Source: Planctomycetaceae bacterium
Lineage (GTDB): Bacteria > Planctomycetota > Planctomycetia > Planctomycetales > Planctomycetaceae
DNA length: 64,000 nt
Reading direction: 5' to 3'
Assembly: GCA_041398825.1 (NCBI GenBank)
Contig: JAWKTX010000005.1
Span: 124,001-188,000, forward strand
Shown: piece after piece, positions 62,887 through 64,000 of the stretch
How the letters are laid out: every line of letters starts with the position of its first letter
Numbering within the stretch: position 1 is the stretch's first letter
Notes under the pieces: generated by a model
Seen by the model: the letters and a program-made list of their open reading frames with translations, nothing else
The model's database searches: none
Told to the model about the DNA's origin: nothing
Translations under genes and position numbers: made by a program

Positions 62887-63254
62887 TTCCGGCAGATGCA
62901 GCCCGCAGGAAATGTGCTGCCGGCGAAGTACGACTCGCCAGGCACCGCTGCCAGCCATCCGGCATTGGCGGCCACGCGTCGTGTTCGAACACGACTTCTG
63001 AGATTTTCATCTGACGCAGAAAACGGACTGTTGAATACCGTTTTCAGTCGCCATCATTCAGATCGTACCGGGTCCGACGGTGTCTGGCTTTTCCCGCGGA
63101 AAGCCGGGTATCGATCCGAACCCCCGTTGACTTTCAGCGTCACGATAGCCGGTAAGCACATCGACAAAGGACTTTCCGGTAATATACGAACCGTAGTCCT
63201 ACGGTTTAGTCATCCGCCAGTAACAGGCACAGCCTTCCAGGAAACAGAGAATCC
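62887..63254. other. Intergenic region before the RND transporter gene
   Basis: 368 bases. The clearest element is the perfect inverted repeat at 63189-63206. No credible short gene was seen; an open frame at 62896-63306 has no coding character and runs into the transporter start. Confidence 0.4.
63189..63206. promoter_or_regulatory. Inverted repeat AACCGTAG-TC-CTACGGTT
   Basis: A perfect 8-base inverted repeat with a 2-base centre, 49 bases before the RND transporter start. It could be an operator for a dimeric regulator of the pump or a small hairpin. There is no T-run, so a terminator is less likely. No regulator gene is adjacent. Confidence 0.35.
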
Positions 63255-64000
63255 ATGTCGCTGCCATCTTACAGCGTGCGCAATCCGGTTCTGGTCAACA
63301 TGCTGATGCTGGTGATTCTGGCAGCCGGATTTGTGTTTGCGTTCACTTTGCAACGTGAGATGTTTCCGGAATCACGTCCGAAAGGCTTGCTGGTCTCCGC
63401 TTTCTATCCGGGGGTACAGCCGGAAGACATTGAAAAGGCCGTGACGATCAAGATCGAAGAAGCGGTTCGCAGTATCGAAGGTATCGAGAAAATCGAATCC
63501 CAGGCCGGAGAGAGCATCAGCTTCACGACGCTGACGTTGATGCAGTCTGTTGATGATGTTGACGCTGTGCTTCAGGAAGTGCGTAACGAAGTCGACTCGA
63601 TCGGTGATCTTCCCGCTGATCTGGAAAAGATCAGCATCCGAAAGGTGGAACCGCAGTTACCTGTGATCAGCATCGCCATTTATGGTGAAGCCAGCGAGTC
63701 CGCGTTAAAGAACGCGGCTCAGGATTTGCGTGATGAATTGCTGAAACTGCCGGGTGTCAGTCGAGTGCAGCTGGATGGCATCCGGGACGATGAGATCTAT
63801 GTCGATGTACGACCCGACAAGCTTGTTCAGTACGACATAACGTTTGAAGAAGTGGCGAGTGCGATCCGTGCTACAAATGTTGACATCAGCGGCGGACAAC
63901 TGAAGGGCGAACGCAGTACCATCGCGGTGAGAACGATGGGGGAAGAGCAAAACGCCCGGGATCTGCGCGACATCGTCGTCCGGTCTGATTCGTCTGGTCG
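63255..64000 (+). CDS. RND-family efflux transporter (AcrB-like), N-terminal part
   Basis: Open from the ATG at 63255 (GGAAACAGAGA upstream) to the window end, 248 codons, so the C-terminal ~800 residues lie outside. The first membrane helix (VRNPVLVNMLMLVILAAGFVFAFTL) and the opening periplasmic porter domain are visible: EMFPESRPKGLLVSAFYPGVQPEDIEKAVTIKIEEAVRSIEGIEKIESQAGE and LPVISIAIYGEASESALKNAAQDLRDELLKLPGVSRVQLDG, plus VRPDKLVQYDITFEEVASAI. These match the AcrB/MMPL-like heavy-RND permeases. A membrane-fusion protein gene is not upstream. Confidence 0.87.
   Translation, partial: MSLPSYSVRNPVLVNMLMLVILAAGFVFAFTLQREMFPESRPKGLLVSAFYPGVQPEDIEKAVTIKIEEAVRSIEGIEKIESQAGESISFTTLTLMQSVDDVDAVLQEVRNEVDSIGDLPADLEKISIRKVEPQLPVISIAIYGEASESALKNAAQDLRDELLKLPGVSRVQLDGIRDDEIYVDVRPDKLVQYDITFEEVASAIRATNVDISGGQLKGERSTIAVRTMGEEQNARDLRDIVVRSDSSG

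Noticed and set aside
62896..63306. 136-codon open frame between the DUF1501 and RND genes
   Set aside because: Overlaps the RND start in another frame, lacks a ribosome binding site and has no domain-like sequence.
1..64000. CRISPR array, prophage or insertion sequence
   Set aside because: No regularly spaced direct repeats, cas genes, transposase or phage structural genes were seen; the only tyrosine recombinase is a typical XerC.

Overview
The window looks like chromosomal DNA of a Planctomycetota bacterium of moderate GC. The signs are families typical of that phylum: a XylR-type LacI/AraC regulator, a ThuA / membrane-bound-dehydrogenase / HEAT / CxxCH giant protein, secreted Gfo/Idh oxidoreductases, a sulfatase, a DUF1501 protein, DUF11 repeats, VWA membrane proteins and an ATP-grasp protein resembling MfnD of the methanofuran pathway. 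I saw no rRNA, tRNA, prophage, insertion sequence or CRISPR array.

Layout. 0-2.3 kb: start of a TadE-like gene and a TadG/VWA gene on the minus strand. 2.5-12.2 kb: housekeeping genes (purN, trxA with a good promoter, a coiled-coil protein, a serine hydrolase, hrpB). 12.3-17 kb: a secretin-N-domain protein and a TPR membrane protein. 17.4-24.9 kb: a sugar-type regulator divergent from a Gfo/Idh gene, then a giant ThuA/heme protein gene that the sequence as given breaks with three single-base frameshifts and that carries an in-frame cluster of REP-like hairpins. 24.9-30 kb: thioesterase, xerC, a small conserved-looking gene, a histidine kinase and an alcohol dehydrogenase. 30-38.5 kb: ExbB, SxtJ-like and DUF5989 proteins, a ribose-type binding protein and RbsA-type ATPase without a permease, sixA, a sigma-54 activator and a Na/Pi transporter. 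38.7-43.3 kb: mobA, a bile-acid-type transporter, a BON-like protein, the MfnD-like ATP-grasp enzyme and a secreted protein. 43.8-53.1 kb: secreted hydrolase, DUF11 protein, sulfatase, an FAD-oxidoreductase/methyltransferase fusion and a Tat-exported Gfo/Idh protein. 53.55-62.9 kb: a dense plus-strand run (GT2, LAB_N, GT39, then ABC ATPase, NHL lipoprotein, VWA membrane protein, DUF1501). The window ends inside an RND transporter gene.

Two observations stand out. First, the gap at 53.1-53.5 kb looks like the replication origin. It holds two inverted copies of an 11-mer containing TTATCAACA (one mismatch to the DnaA box). One of them is followed by a GC-rich spacer and ten triplets resembling the DnaA-trio unwinding element. 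Third-codon-position composition flips from C-rich to G-rich across this gap in genes on the same strand. No dnaA gene lies nearby. Second, the gene at 49950-51656 joins an MnmC-type FAD oxidoreductase to a YtqB/MnmM-type methyltransferase, which would be an independently assembled counterpart of the bifunctional tRNA wobble-uridine enzyme MnmC.
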